Shown in pieces: positions 35,636 to 44,717 of a DNA stretch of 64,000 nucleotides. The position numbers and the translations under genes were made by a program. This stretch comes from Desulfobacteraceae bacterium (GTDB lineage Bacteria > Desulfobacterota > Desulfobacteria > Desulfobacterales > Desulfobacteraceae). The DNA is taken from assembly GCA_016743945.1 (NCBI GenBank), contig JADGFI010000023.1:24090-88089 (forward strand). The letters are read 5' to 3'. The stretch's first letter is position 1, and every line of letters starts with the position of its first letter. The notes beneath the pieces were generated by a model that was given only the letters and a program-made list of their open reading frames with translations, was not told where the DNA came from and ran no database searches.

Positions 35636-36256
35636 ATGTCAACATACTACTTTGAAAAAATAAAACGTCTGCATGCCCTGGCCGAGATCGGACTTGAACT
35701 ATCGGATATATCCTATGACTGGGAACGCTACCAGGAGATCCGAGACATATGTCTGGACATGCTGGAAACAATGACCCATGTCCCCATCCAGGAGATCGTT
35801 CCGGTAATTGAAGAACGAAACGGCTACCGAACCCCAAAGGTAGATATTCGTGCCGTGGTTTTCAACGAAAAAGAACAGATCCTTCTGATACAGGAAAATG
35901 TTGACGGCTGCTGGGCCATGCCGGGTGGCTGGGCCGATATTTCCTACAGCCCGGGCGAGGTGGCCGTCAAAGAGTGCTATGAAGAAGCGGGTCTGAAGGT
36001 AAAGGCTGTAAAATTACTGGCCGTCATGGATAAACAAAAACAGGGAATGCCGCCAGCGTTCGAGTATATTTACAAAATTTATCTGCTCTGCGAAAAATTA
36101 GACGACAATATTTCTACCGGATCGGAGACCAGTGATGTGGGCTGGTTCGATAAAAATGACCTGCCACCTCTTTCCCTTCCCAGAAATACAGCAGGACAGA
36201 TATCCATGATGTACGAATATCTCCGGGGGGAAAGAATCGAGCCTTTTTTTGACTAA
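35636..36256 (+). CDS. Nudix hydrolase with N-terminal Nudix-associated domain
   Basis: 206 residues. N-terminal helical domain (1-60) of the kind found in ADP-ribose/nucleoside-diphosphate hydrolases. The Nudix box is GGWADISYSPGEVAVKECYE-EAG, with K in place of the usual Arg and Tyr at the first Glu position; both are common in this subfamily. Hydrolyses a nucleoside diphosphate linked to another moiety. No good ribosome site is visible immediately upstream, though TTGGAGG lies 40 bases before. Stands alone. Confidence 0.85.
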   Translation: MSTYYFEKIKRLHALAEIGLELSDISYDWERYQEIRDICLDMLETMTHVPIQEIVPVIEERNGYRTPKVDIRAVVFNEKEQILLIQENVDGCWAMPGGWADISYSPGEVAVKECYEEAGLKVKAVKLLAVMDKQKQGMPPAFEYIYKIYLLCEKLDDNISTGSETSDVGWFDKNDLPPLSLPRNTAGQISMMYEYLRGERIEPFFD

Positions 36257-36283
36257 ACAACAATCCGGCTGATTTTTAATTAA

Positions 36284-37105
36284 TTATCCCAGGGTCTCTA
36301 TATTTTCCGATACGACCCTGTTTTCCAGGGCACCCAGCTTTTCAATCCGTGTTTCCATCACATCCCCGGGGGTAAGATAGACCGGGGGCTTCCGGGTAAA
36401 ACCGACACCGGAAGGGGTTCCTGTCAAAATCAGGGTGCCGGGCAAAAGGGTTGCAGACTGGGACAGATAGGCGATAATCCGGGCCACGGAAAAAATCATG
36501 TCGCTGGTATGGCCCTTCTGCATTGTCTTTCCATTGAGAATGCATTCAACGCTCAGATCCTGGGGGTCGCCCACCTCATCCGGGGTAACCAAAGCCGGAC
36601 CAAAGGGACAAAAGGTATCAAAACTTTTCCCCTTTACCCATTGACCGCCGCCCCCATTTTTCTGCCACCGCCGGGCGGACACATCATTGGCACAGGTATA
36701 GCCCAAGACATGGTCCAGGGCCCTGGCCTCGGACACATTTTTAACAGGGGATTTAAGGATGACACCAAGCTCTGCCTCATAATCCACCTCAGGGATCTTG
36801 GCACAGGAAAAAGGGATTTCAATGGCGTCCCCATGGGCGATGACAGAACCGGGATTTTTCATGAAAACCACCGGATACTCGGGCAATGCCATGCCGGTTT
36901 CTTGTGCATGGAGCCGGTAATTAAGACCGATACAAAAAATAGCAGCCGGTTGGATGGGGGGAAGAAGCGTTTGAACCGATATTTGCTGGCCTGTATCCAA
37001 AAACTTTGAAAAAATATCTCCCCTTAAAAGAGTAGCAGTATGGCCGTCATAGCCGGTTCCCCAAGCCATTTTTTTTTCCTTGGTCATGAATCGAATTATC
37101 TGCAT
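36284..37105 (-). CDS. Fumarylacetoacetate hydrolase (FAH) family protein
   Basis: 273 residues. Family landmarks: IGLNYRLHAQE, VVFMKNPGSVIAHGD, metal-binding Glu in VDYEAELGVI, GYTCANDVSAR, KSFDTFCPFGPALV and TGTPSGVGFTRKPP. Members split C-C bonds in 2,4-dioxo acids or decarboxylate/isomerise aromatic breakdown products; the substrate is not indicated here. AGGAG ribosome site. A decayed partial copy lies at 23.0 kb. Confidence 0.87.
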   Translation of the reverse strand: MQIIRFMTKEKKMAWGTGYDGHTATLLRGDIFSKFLDTGQQISVQTLLPPIQPAAIFCIGLNYRLHAQETGMALPEYPVVFMKNPGSVIAHGDAIEIPFSCAKIPEVDYEAELGVILKSPVKNVSEARALDHVLGYTCANDVSARRWQKNGGGGQWVKGKSFDTFCPFGPALVTPDEVGDPQDLSVECILNGKTMQKGHTSDMIFSVARIIAYLSQSATLLPGTLILTGTPSGVGFTRKPPVYLTPGDVMETRIEKLGALENRVVSENIETLG

Positions 37106-37177
37106 GCTTTATTTTCTCCTATTATTGAGATAAACCTAGGGTAATATAAACCGAAATCTCTTTATTGGGCAGTATGC

Positions 37178-38086
37178 GTGAAACCCATGGAAATGGAAAG
37201 AATTTTTAAAAATCTTCCCCAGAAGAAAGCCGATTTAATTCTGCTCATCCTGGCATCCCAAAATATTGGTGCCCGGGTTGAAAAACAATTAACGCAAGGC
37301 AAATCCGGCCACTGGCAATTTGATATCCTGGTATCCCGGGAGCACACGGCAGGTGCTGTCAAAAGTGTAGATCAGTATTTCCGGGAAAACAAATTTTTCG
37401 GCCTCTCCAAAAGAATCCAGGAGGTTGAAATTTCTTCTTTTAACACACCTGCCGCCTATGCGATCATGGGTCTGCTCGTTACCATCCATCTGATCTGCCT
37501 GAAGCTTTGTATCCACAGGGAGATGATCCTAAAATTTGGTGCTTCTTCCCTGTACATTGGTCAGGGGGAGACCTTTAGAGCCATTACCGCCCTTTTTCTC
37601 CATTCAGACGGGCAGCATTTGTTGGGTAACCTGGCCGGCATTCTCATCTTTGGGGCGCCCTTGATCAGCCTGACGGGTTACGGCACCGGCCCCTTTCTCC
37701 TCCTGTGTGCCGGTACCAGCGGCAATCTGGTCAATGCATATTTTCATCAAACCGCCCTTTTGTCCATTGGAGCGTCCACAGCCATCATGGGGGCGGCCGG
37801 AGCCCTTGCCGCCTATCAGATGCGAAACAGCAATAGCCCTTTTCAATTAAACCGCCTGATTCCCTTGTTTGCCGGCGCCACCCTGGTAGGCCTGTTCAGC
37901 CAGGGAGAGCACACAGATATCTCTGCCCATGTTTTCGGTTTTATGGCAGGTATTTTCTGGGGCTTTTTATTTTTCCCCCTTTCCAAAGTTTTACGCAAAA
38001 TTTTTACGCCCGGAAGAATGGAACCTGCGGCCTTAGGTTTAGTGCTTTTCATCCTGGGATCTGCAATCTGGAACGGTGTTAATTAA
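37178..38086 (+). CDS. Rhomboid-family intramembrane serine protease
   Basis: 302 residues: about 90 cytosolic N-terminal residues, then six or seven membrane segments. Catalytic Ser in IGASTAIMGAAGA and His in DISAHVFGFMAG; the HSDGQHLLGN loop is also typical. Start is a GTG, with an ATG 9 bases later as alternative; neither has a clear ribosome site. Divergent from the FAH gene. Confidence 0.87.
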   Translation: MKPMEMERIFKNLPQKKADLILLILASQNIGARVEKQLTQGKSGHWQFDILVSREHTAGAVKSVDQYFRENKFFGLSKRIQEVEISSFNTPAAYAIMGLLVTIHLICLKLCIHREMILKFGASSLYIGQGETFRAITALFLHSDGQHLLGNLAGILIFGAPLISLTGYGTGPFLLLCAGTSGNLVNAYFHQTALLSIGASTAIMGAAGALAAYQMRNSNSPFQLNRLIPLFAGATLVGLFSQGEHTDISAHVFGFMAGIFWGFLFFPLSKVLRKIFTPGRMEPAALGLVLFILGSAIWNGVN

Positions 38087-38093
38087 ATTCTTT

Positions 38094-38118
38094 TTATTAA
38101 ATTCTTTTAATTTAATAA
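38094..38118. repeat. AT-only perfect inverted repeat
   Basis: TTATTAAATT-CTTTT-AATTTAATAA after the rhomboid gene; it overlaps a direct repeat of ATTAAATTCTTTT. It lacks G+C in the stem, so it is unlikely to be a strong terminator. Confidence 0.5.
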
Positions 38119-38143
38119 ACTTGTGTGCTAAGAAATCCTTTAT

Positions 38144-38159
38144 AACAATTTGAATTGTT
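38144..38159. promoter_or_regulatory. 16-bp palindrome upstream of hdrA-like gene
   Basis: AACAATT-TG-AATTGTT, perfect, about 105 bases before the hdrA-like ATG. Candidate operator; the regulator is unknown. Confidence 0.4.
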
Positions 38160-38263
38160 GCTGAAAAATAAATCTGAAGATTAACGCCTGAACCTGTCAC
38201 CTTAAAAAGCAGAACCACCCCATGCAGTATTGAACCAGTATTCTTTAAATATTGGAGAAAAAT

Positions 38264-40747
38264 ATGAAAGAAAGATCTCCCAGCATTCTAATTTTGGGGG
38301 GCGGTGTGGCCGGGATGGCTGCTGCCCGTTCCCTGAAACACCAAGATCTGTCCGTGCACCTGGTGGAAGAACAGGAACAACTTGGCGGAAAAGCCGCTCT
38401 GTGGGCCTGTATGGCCACGAATACCTGCAAGAACTGCGGGGCCTGTCTGAGCCGGGAAATGGCCCAAGAGGTGGCAGACCAGGAAAATGTCTCCCTTCAT
38501 TTAAAAACAAAAATTGATACCCTTAAAAAAACCGATCAGGGAGTTGAAGCCCTCCTGACCTCGGGCAAGACCATACTGGCTGCCAAGGTGATTCTGGCAA
38601 CAGGCTTTTCACCCTTTAATCCGGCCGCCCTTCCCTCCCTTCATTCAGAGAACAGCAAAAACATCATCACCACGGCACAGCTCAACGCTCTTCTCAAAGA
38701 AGGGAAACTGGAACCGCTTTTGGAAAAGACCCCAACCCCAAGGATTGCCTTTATCCAATGTGTGGGATCCCGAAACAGGGAATTGGGAAAGGATTATTGC
38801 TCCCAGGTCTGCTGTAAAATTTCCCTGCGCCATGCCCAAAAATTAGTCCATGTAATTCCAGATGCCCGGGTTACCCTTTTTTACATGGACCTTCAAATTA
38901 TCGGCAAGGAAATCCGCCAGACCTTTGAGCAACTTTCCGAAAAGATTAACCTGGTCCAGGGCGTTCCGGCTGAAATTCTGGAAGATCCTGACACCCAGGC
39001 CTTGACCCTGGTAACCGAAGACAGAACCACCCAATCAAGAATTGCAAAACTTTTTGATCTGGTGGTGTTGTCCGTTGGCATGGAACCAGCCCTGGGGTTA
39101 AACGAAACCGCCGCCCTTTTGGAAGCCATTCCCAATGACTGGGGATTTTTCAATACACGAGACGCCGCCATTGCCGATAATCTTTATATTGTGGGGTGTG
39201 CCAAAGGTCCCAAGGATATTTTGGCCTCAATCCAGGAAGGCAAAATTGCCGGGGCAAAGGTGATAGAAGATCTGGGGCTTGGCAAAAAACCTGATATAAC
39301 GGTGGCTGTCCTTGGAGACGGCCCCCAGGCAGCCAGGGTTGCCCGGGCCGTTGCCGACCAAGGATACCCGGTGTATGCCTTTGGTGCCGATCCGGACACA
39401 ACGCTTCCCCGGGGAAGTCGTTCCCTGACCCTGGCCAAAATTTTGGCCGTGGACGGTACGGCCGGAAAATTTGCCATCTATTATGACGATCAGGGAAAGA
39501 AAGAGACCCTCTCCTGCGGTGCCATCATTGCGGCTCCGGAACCCTGCACCCTCCCCAATGCCGGCAAGGGTGACTTTCAGGCCGCCATGGACCTGAACTC
39601 CTTTGCAAAGATACCCCCCAAGGAGGTGCCGGAAAAAAGCCTGATCCTCCTGGATTATTTCGGCCCCCAATTCAAAACCGCTGCCCGCCAGGCACTTACA
39701 ATGGCCATGGCCGCAAGGAAAGCCGGTAAAAAAATCACCCTTCTCATGCACAAAATGCTGGTCCACGGCGCTCTGGGCCAGCGCCTCTATGACCAGGCCC
39801 GACGCTCCGGCATCCGATTTCTCAGGTTCAATACCCCGGAAGATATTGAAATAACCCCCCAAAAAAAAGGGTTTCATATCCGCCTCAAAGAAGCCACCCT
39901 GCCGGACTTTGACCTGGCCCTGGAATGTGACTGCCTGGTATTGCCCGAAAGCATCCGTTCCTGTGAAGGGTTTGAGGCCATTGCAAAATTACTGCACTCC
40001 TCCCTGGACCGGGAAGGCTTTTTGCAGCCGGCAAATGTTCGGCACAGGCTTACCCAAAGCCCGCGAAAAGGACTCTTTTTTGCCGGCACCAGCCATGATG
40101 AGGTGGATGACCATGACCTTAGGAAAGAAATCCAGGATATTATAGCATCCCTTCACACCCAGGAGTTACCCCCAAAAAAAATCGGGGTTACGATCGATGA
40201 AAAACGCTGTGCCAAATGCCTGACCTGTTACCGAATCTGCCCCCATGCCGCCATTATTCTCAACGAAAAGATGCGGCCCCAGATCATGGAAGAGGCCTGT
40301 TTCTCCTGCCATTTATGTGTGTCCAATTGCCCGGCCTATGCCATTGAGTCCGATAAATTTAGCAATGACCAAATTGTAAATCGGGTTGTAAACCAAATTG
40401 AAAACCGGGAGAAAAAAGACCAGGTGGTGATATTTGCCTGTGAACGGTCTGCTGCCCTGGCGGCAGACAAGATGGTTCTTCCGGAAAGAACCCAGCTGAT
40501 CTCTCTTCCCTGTGCCTGCCGCATCTCCTGTGACATGATTTTAAAAAGCCTTATCAACGGGGCTTCAAAAATCATTGTCAGCGGATGCCATGAAGGGAAC
40601 TGCAGATCCATGGAAGGAAGCACCACGGCCAGGTTAGAAGTTGACGCCATTGCAAGAATGCCAGGGATCCCCCCGGGAAAAATTGCATGGGAACCTGTGG
40701 CGGCCAATGAACCCCACAAATTTGAGTGCCTTATTTCCAGGGCGTAA
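38264..40747 (+). CDS. HdrA-MvhD fusion, heterodisulfide-reductase-like flavoprotein (QmoB-like)
   Basis: 827 residues from the ATG with a GGAG ribosome site. N-terminal FAD-binding GGGVAGMAAA, a Cys cluster TCKNCGAC near residue 55, GSRNRELGKDYCS, then two ferredoxin motifs (CAKCLTCYRICPH and CFSCHLCVSNCP) near residues 645-690. The last 110 residues are an MvhD-like 2Fe-2S domain (FACERSAALAAD, CACRISCDM, SGCHEGNCRS). Moves electrons between low-potential carriers and a heterodisulfide-type or quinone-linked partner. Followed by an HdrD-like gene in the same operon. Confidence 0.9.
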   Translation: MKERSPSILILGGGVAGMAAARSLKHQDLSVHLVEEQEQLGGKAALWACMATNTCKNCGACLSREMAQEVADQENVSLHLKTKIDTLKKTDQGVEALLTSGKTILAAKVILATGFSPFNPAALPSLHSENSKNIITTAQLNALLKEGKLEPLLEKTPTPRIAFIQCVGSRNRELGKDYCSQVCCKISLRHAQKLVHVIPDARVTLFYMDLQIIGKEIRQTFEQLSEKINLVQGVPAEILEDPDTQALTLVTEDRTTQSRIAKLFDLVVLSVGMEPALGLNETAALLEAIPNDWGFFNTRDAAIADNLYIVGCAKGPKDILASIQEGKIAGAKVIEDLGLGKKPDITVAVLGDGPQAARVARAVADQGYPVYAFGADPDTTLPRGSRSLTLAKILAVDGTAGKFAIYYDDQGKKETLSCGAIIAAPEPCTLPNAGKGDFQAAMDLNSFAKIPPKEVPEKSLILLDYFGPQFKTAARQALTMAMAARKAGKKITLLMHKMLVHGALGQRLYDQARRSGIRFLRFNTPEDIEITPQKKGFHIRLKEATLPDFDLALECDCLVLPESIRSCEGFEAIAKLLHSSLDREGFLQPANVRHRLTQSPRKGLFFAGTSHDEVDDHDLRKEIQDIIASLHTQELPPKKIGVTIDEKRCAKCLTCYRICPHAAIILNEKMRPQIMEEACFSCHLCVSNCPAYAIESDKFSNDQIVNRVVNQIENREKKDQVVIFACERSAALAADKMVLPERTQLISLPCACRISCDMILKSLINGASKIIVSGCHEGNCRSMEGSTTARLEVDAIARMPGIPPGKIAWEPVAANEPHKFECLISRA

Positions 40748-40766
40748 AAGGAGAAGGAGAAAAACA

Positions 40767-41972
40767 ATGGTGGCAACCATAAATACCCATTCAAACCTAA
40801 GCAACCTGCTGAACCACCTCTCCCAAAAAGACAATATATCTGAATGTCTGACCTGCGGTGCCTGCAATTCCCGGTGCACCTGGTTTGCCGGACAAGGGGG
40901 CCCCATCCCCCGGCAGATGGTCCGCATGGCAGCCCTGGGACTGGATGAGAAGTTGGTGAAAAGCGGCATGCTCTGGGATTGCCTGATCTGCAATAGATGC
41001 ACCCAGGGGTGCCCCATGGGCATTGCCATGGATGTGGTGGTCCGCCGTGGCAGAAGCCTTGCCATTGCGGCAGGAAAGATTCCTTTCGACATCGAAAAAG
41101 GCATCAAATCCCGACTGGAAACAGGGGATGTCAATGGGCTGACCCGGGAAGAATTTGTGGAAACTGTTGAATGGGTATCGGAAGAATTTGCGGATGAAAT
41201 GGAGGATCCAAACGCCACCATCCCCCATGATATTCCGGGGTCAAAATTTCTTTACCTGCCCAACCCCAGGGAACTTCGCATTAACCTGCTCCATTTGACG
41301 GCCATGGGAAAACTCTTTTATGCCATGGAGGAAACCTGGACCATGTCCTCTTTTCATACCGACGTCACCAATTGGGGATATTTTGTGGGCAAGGACGATA
41401 TTGCCCAAAGAATTGCCCGCATGGTGGTTGCACCGGCAGAAAAATTGGGCATTGAAACCCTTGTTTTAAGCGAATGCGGCCACGGTTACCATGTACTTAA
41501 ATTTTTGCTGCCCGAACTTATCGGCAGAAAACCCGCATTTAATGTCATGAGCATCCCGGAGCTGACACTTGAATATGCCAAAAAAGGGTTGCTCAAATTT
41601 GACCCGACCATCCACCCCCATAAAATCGCCTACCACGATCCTTGCAATATTGCCAGAAAATCCGGGAGCTATGACGCCCCCCGGGAACTTCTGGCCCTTT
41701 GCTGCGACGGGGTGGTGGAACTGACCCCCAACCGGGCGGACGGAGTTTGTTGCGGCGGCGGGGGGGGAATTCTCCAGGACAGCACCAGCACAAAAAAACG
41801 GATGATCACGGGCAGACCCAAGGCAGATCAGATGAAGGCCACAGGCTGTGATCATCTGGCCACGGCCTGTCTTTCCTGCCACCGCCAACTGGATGAATTG
41901 TCCACTCATTTTCAACTGGGAATAAAGGTGGATACCGTGGCCTACCTGGCATCACAATCCCTGGTCCTGTAA
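40767..41972 (+). CDS. HdrD-like iron-sulfur protein with CCG domain
   Basis: 401 residues. Two 4Fe-4S motifs at the N-terminus (CLTCGACNSRC and CLICNRCTQGCPMG), then a cysteine-rich CCG-type region with SECGHGYH, YHDPCNIARKSG, VCCGGGGG and ACLSCH. The ATG at 40767 has GGAGAAGGAG upstream; a longer frame would run inside the previous gene. The CCG site in HdrB/HdrD binds a noncubane 4Fe-4S cluster. Likely partner of the HdrA-MvhD protein. An 8-G run codes the Gly stretch. Confidence 0.88.
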   Translation: MVATINTHSNLSNLLNHLSQKDNISECLTCGACNSRCTWFAGQGGPIPRQMVRMAALGLDEKLVKSGMLWDCLICNRCTQGCPMGIAMDVVVRRGRSLAIAAGKIPFDIEKGIKSRLETGDVNGLTREEFVETVEWVSEEFADEMEDPNATIPHDIPGSKFLYLPNPRELRINLLHLTAMGKLFYAMEETWTMSSFHTDVTNWGYFVGKDDIAQRIARMVVAPAEKLGIETLVLSECGHGYHVLKFLLPELIGRKPAFNVMSIPELTLEYAKKGLLKFDPTIHPHKIAYHDPCNIARKSGSYDAPRELLALCCDGVVELTPNRADGVCCGGGGGILQDSTSTKKRMITGRPKADQMKATGCDHLATACLSCHRQLDELSTHFQLGIKVDTVAYLASQSLVL

Positions 41973-42007
41973 TTTTAAAACACCCGATAATGGAAAAAGT
42001 AAATCCC

Positions 42008-42589
42008 ATGAAGGTTCTCATTGCAGCCGATATTTTCGGACACACCCCGGCCCTGGACCGGCTGGCCGGGCGATTACAGGCCGACACCATCAAAATCGTT
42101 GATCCCTATGACGGCAGTACCCGCTTCAAAAACGAGGCAGCGGCCCATGCCTTTTTCAAAGATCAGGTGGGAGTTTTGGCCTATTCCCAAAAAATTGCGG
42201 ATCACCTAAAATCTGATCACACAAAGACGGGCAGGTTGCCCCAGGCCCTGATCGGGTTCAGTGTGGGGGCTGCGGCCATCTGGTGTTTATCCGCCGACCC
42301 CGCCTTTACCGGCATCCAACAGGCCATTGGGTTTTACGGCTCCCAGATCCGGCATCACACCCGACTCCAGCCACTCTTTGACACCCGGCTTATCTGGCCT
42401 CGATCAGAACCCCATTTTGATGTGGATCACCTGATTTCAGATGTTGACCAGACCCCAAAGGTTTCCTGCCACAAAACAAGGGGTCTCCATGGATTTATGA
42501 ATGAACGCTCCCAAAATTTTGATACCGCTTTGTACGAGTCCTGCCTAAAAAGACTCAACCGAAACCAGCTTGGTTTGGCAATCAAATAG
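42008..42589 (+). CDS. Short alpha/beta hydrolase, dienelactone-hydrolase-like
   Basis: 193 residues from the ATG at 42008 (GGAAAAAG upstream); an ATG 18 bases earlier has no ribosome site. Nucleophile motif GFSVGAAA and a later GFYGSQIRHH; an acidic residue in PHFDVDH and a His in GLHGFM could complete the triad. Begins 35 bases after the HdrD-like gene. Substrate unknown. It converges with dapF; their stop codons overlap. Confidence 0.7.
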   Translation: MKVLIAADIFGHTPALDRLAGRLQADTIKIVDPYDGSTRFKNEAAAHAFFKDQVGVLAYSQKIADHLKSDHTKTGRLPQALIGFSVGAAAIWCLSADPAFTGIQQAIGFYGSQIRHHTRLQPLFDTRLIWPRSEPHFDVDHLISDVDQTPKVSCHKTRGLHGFMNERSQNFDTALYESCLKRLNRNQLGLAIK

Positions 42590-43439
42590 AAATACTGCCC
42601 TCAAAAACCAGGGTGGCCGGACCGGTTTTAAAGATATGACCACTGTCCTTGTCCCAGAAAATTTCAAGATCCCCGCCATCCAGGTGGATAAGAGCCCGAT
42701 GACCGGTTCTTTGGGTGAGGTTTGCCGCCACAAGAGATGCGCAGGCACCGGTGCCGCAGGCGAGGGTGATACCGGCCCCCCGCTCCCAGACTTTCATTTT
42801 TAGTTCTGTGTCACTGACCGTTTCAATAAACTCCACATTGGTTTTTTCGGGAAACCTGCCATGGATTTCAATGGCGCGACCGATGCCTTCCACATCCACC
42901 CCGTGAATATCAGGCACAAAAATCACGGCATGGGGGTTTCCCATAGATACGACGGTGACGACGGTGACCGACTGGATGCCGGGAATTTCAATGGATTCCT
43001 CAATACCGGTTTCATGGTCACAGACAAAGGGGATATCCCTGCAGGACAGGACAGGAGCGCCCATGTCCACTTTTATCGATGTGACCAGATCATTTTCGTC
43101 CACAAAAACTTCGGGAATAACGGTTCCGGCAAGGGTCTCAACCCGCATGGAGCGTTGGGTCAATATTTTTTTTTCATAGAGATATTTTGCAAAACACCGC
43201 ATGCCGTTTCCGCACATCTCAGGCTCAGTTCCATCGGAATTGATGATAACAAACCGCATATCATGGTCCTGCGACTCCCGGGCCAGGATGATACCGTCCC
43301 CGCCAATACCAAAATGCCGGTCACACAATTTTTTCGCAAGGTCCGGGTAGGAAATGATAGCTTCAATCTGCCCGGCACGGTCATCTAAAATCACAAAATC
43401 ATTGCCAAGGCCTTCCATCTTGGAAAAATTGAGTTCCAT
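42582..43439 (-). CDS. dapF: Diaminopimelate epimerase
   Basis: 285 residues from the ATG at 43439 with an AAAGGAAA site; an upstream ATG would add nine unlikely residues. Interconverts LL- and meso-diaminopimelate for lysine and peptidoglycan. The two catalytic Cys are in PEMCGNGMRC and ACGTGACAS; the start MELNFSKMEGLGNDFVI is typical. Confidence 0.94.
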   Translation of the reverse strand: MELNFSKMEGLGNDFVILDDRAGQIEAIISYPDLAKKLCDRHFGIGGDGIILARESQDHDMRFVIINSDGTEPEMCGNGMRCFAKYLYEKKILTQRSMRVETLAGTVIPEVFVDENDLVTSIKVDMGAPVLSCRDIPFVCDHETGIEESIEIPGIQSVTVVTVVSMGNPHAVIFVPDIHGVDVEGIGRAIEIHGRFPEKTNVEFIETVSDTELKMKVWERGAGITLACGTGACASLVAANLTQRTGHRALIHLDGGDLEIFWDKDSGHIFKTGPATLVFEGSISI

Positions 43440-43513
43440 GCGGTTTCCTTTAATACTTTTCTTCAATTGTCATTTTTCTTAAATTGTTACTTTTTTTCAC
43501 TGTTCCAGGCAAT

Positions 43514-44647
43514 TTAACGGCAATGGCCAAGGGTTTTAATAATCTCATCACCCAGGGCTTCTAACTGCCAGTTCCGCATAACGTCCATCTTCCCAAGATC
43601 CGCTTTGGTCTTGGGATTTTCAAATGCAATGGCCGAAATCAGATTATTGTTGATTAAAAAGCCCGGTTCCATACCAAGCGAGACACTCGAGCGTTCCCGC
43701 ATTTTTTTCAAAAGATCAATGCACTCTAATACCCGGGGACTTTTCCTTGGCAGACGGGTTTTCGGATAACTGGGCAATTGACCGTGGGACAAAGCCATGG
43801 CAGAAGCGATGGCTTCCTGGCACAGACGGCCGTACATGTCTGCCTGTTTTTTACTCAGGGCCCTGATGGAAACCATGGTATCAATGGCCTTGGGACGATG
43901 GGTGGCCAGGGCCTGAAGAGATTGGCTGGACATGATTTTAAACAGGGGCAGATCTTTTTTGGCTGCAATGTCCATGCGGACCTGGAGCAGGTTTTCCAGA
44001 ATTGCCAGGGTCCGGTTGTCCATTTTCCCGGCCCCCTTAAATTTTTTAAACAGGGGCAATTGATGGTTGGACTCATATCTTACACTGGCCTGGGCCTCAA
44101 ATTCTTCCTTTGCCCAGGAGAACCGGTTCATCCGTTCAAGCCGTTCTTTTATGCGGTCGTGGAGCGCTATCAAGTGGGCCACATCCCCCACGGAATAGGC
44201 AATCATGTCATCTTTTAACGGCCGCCGGGACCAGTCCACCTTTTGAAATTTTTTGTCCACAAATACATCGAAATTCTCTTTTAACAGGGCGCCAAGGCCC
44301 CGCTCACGAACATTTAAAAACCGACAGGCAATTTCCGTGTCAAAAAGGTTTTCGATGCGACACCCCATTTCCCTGTCTATACTTCTGACGTCAAAATCAG
44401 CCCCGTGGAATATTTTGACCAACTCCTGATTTTCAAGCAAGGCAACAAAGGGAGAAAAATCATTGATTAAAAAAGGATCCACCAAAAATGCCTGGTCCTT
44501 TCCTGCAATCTGGATCAAGCAGATTTTTTCCTTAAAGCAGTACATGGAGTCTGCCTCCAGGTCCACACCGATTATTTTTTCCTTGCCAAGACCCCTGCAG
44601 ACCGTTTTCAATTCCCCATCTGACTCAATAAACTTAAAATTCAACAT
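43514..44647 (-). CDS. rnd: Ribonuclease D (3'-5' exonuclease with HRDC domain)
   Basis: 377 residues. DEDDy exonuclease residues in VDLEADSM, FHGADFDVRSI and YSVGDVAHL, followed by an HRDC-type helical domain (about 215-290). Trims tRNA and other stable RNA 3' ends. It is directly upstream of dapF on the same strand, with about 75 bases between. Confidence 0.88.
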   Translation of the reverse strand: MLNFKFIESDGELKTVCRGLGKEKIIGVDLEADSMYCFKEKICLIQIAGKDQAFLVDPFLINDFSPFVALLENQELVKIFHGADFDVRSIDREMGCRIENLFDTEIACRFLNVRERGLGALLKENFDVFVDKKFQKVDWSRRPLKDDMIAYSVGDVAHLIALHDRIKERLERMNRFSWAKEEFEAQASVRYESNHQLPLFKKFKGAGKMDNRTLAILENLLQVRMDIAAKKDLPLFKIMSSQSLQALATHRPKAIDTMVSIRALSKKQADMYGRLCQEAIASAMALSHGQLPSYPKTRLPRKSPRVLECIDLLKKMRERSSVSLGMEPGFLINNNLISAIAFENPKTKADLGKMDVMRNWQLEALGDEIIKTLGHCR

Positions 44648-44717
44648 CTTTTCCCTTGATTGTTTACATCACTTCTTCTAAAATTCTTATTTTTATATTT
44701 AAAACCAATTAAATACA

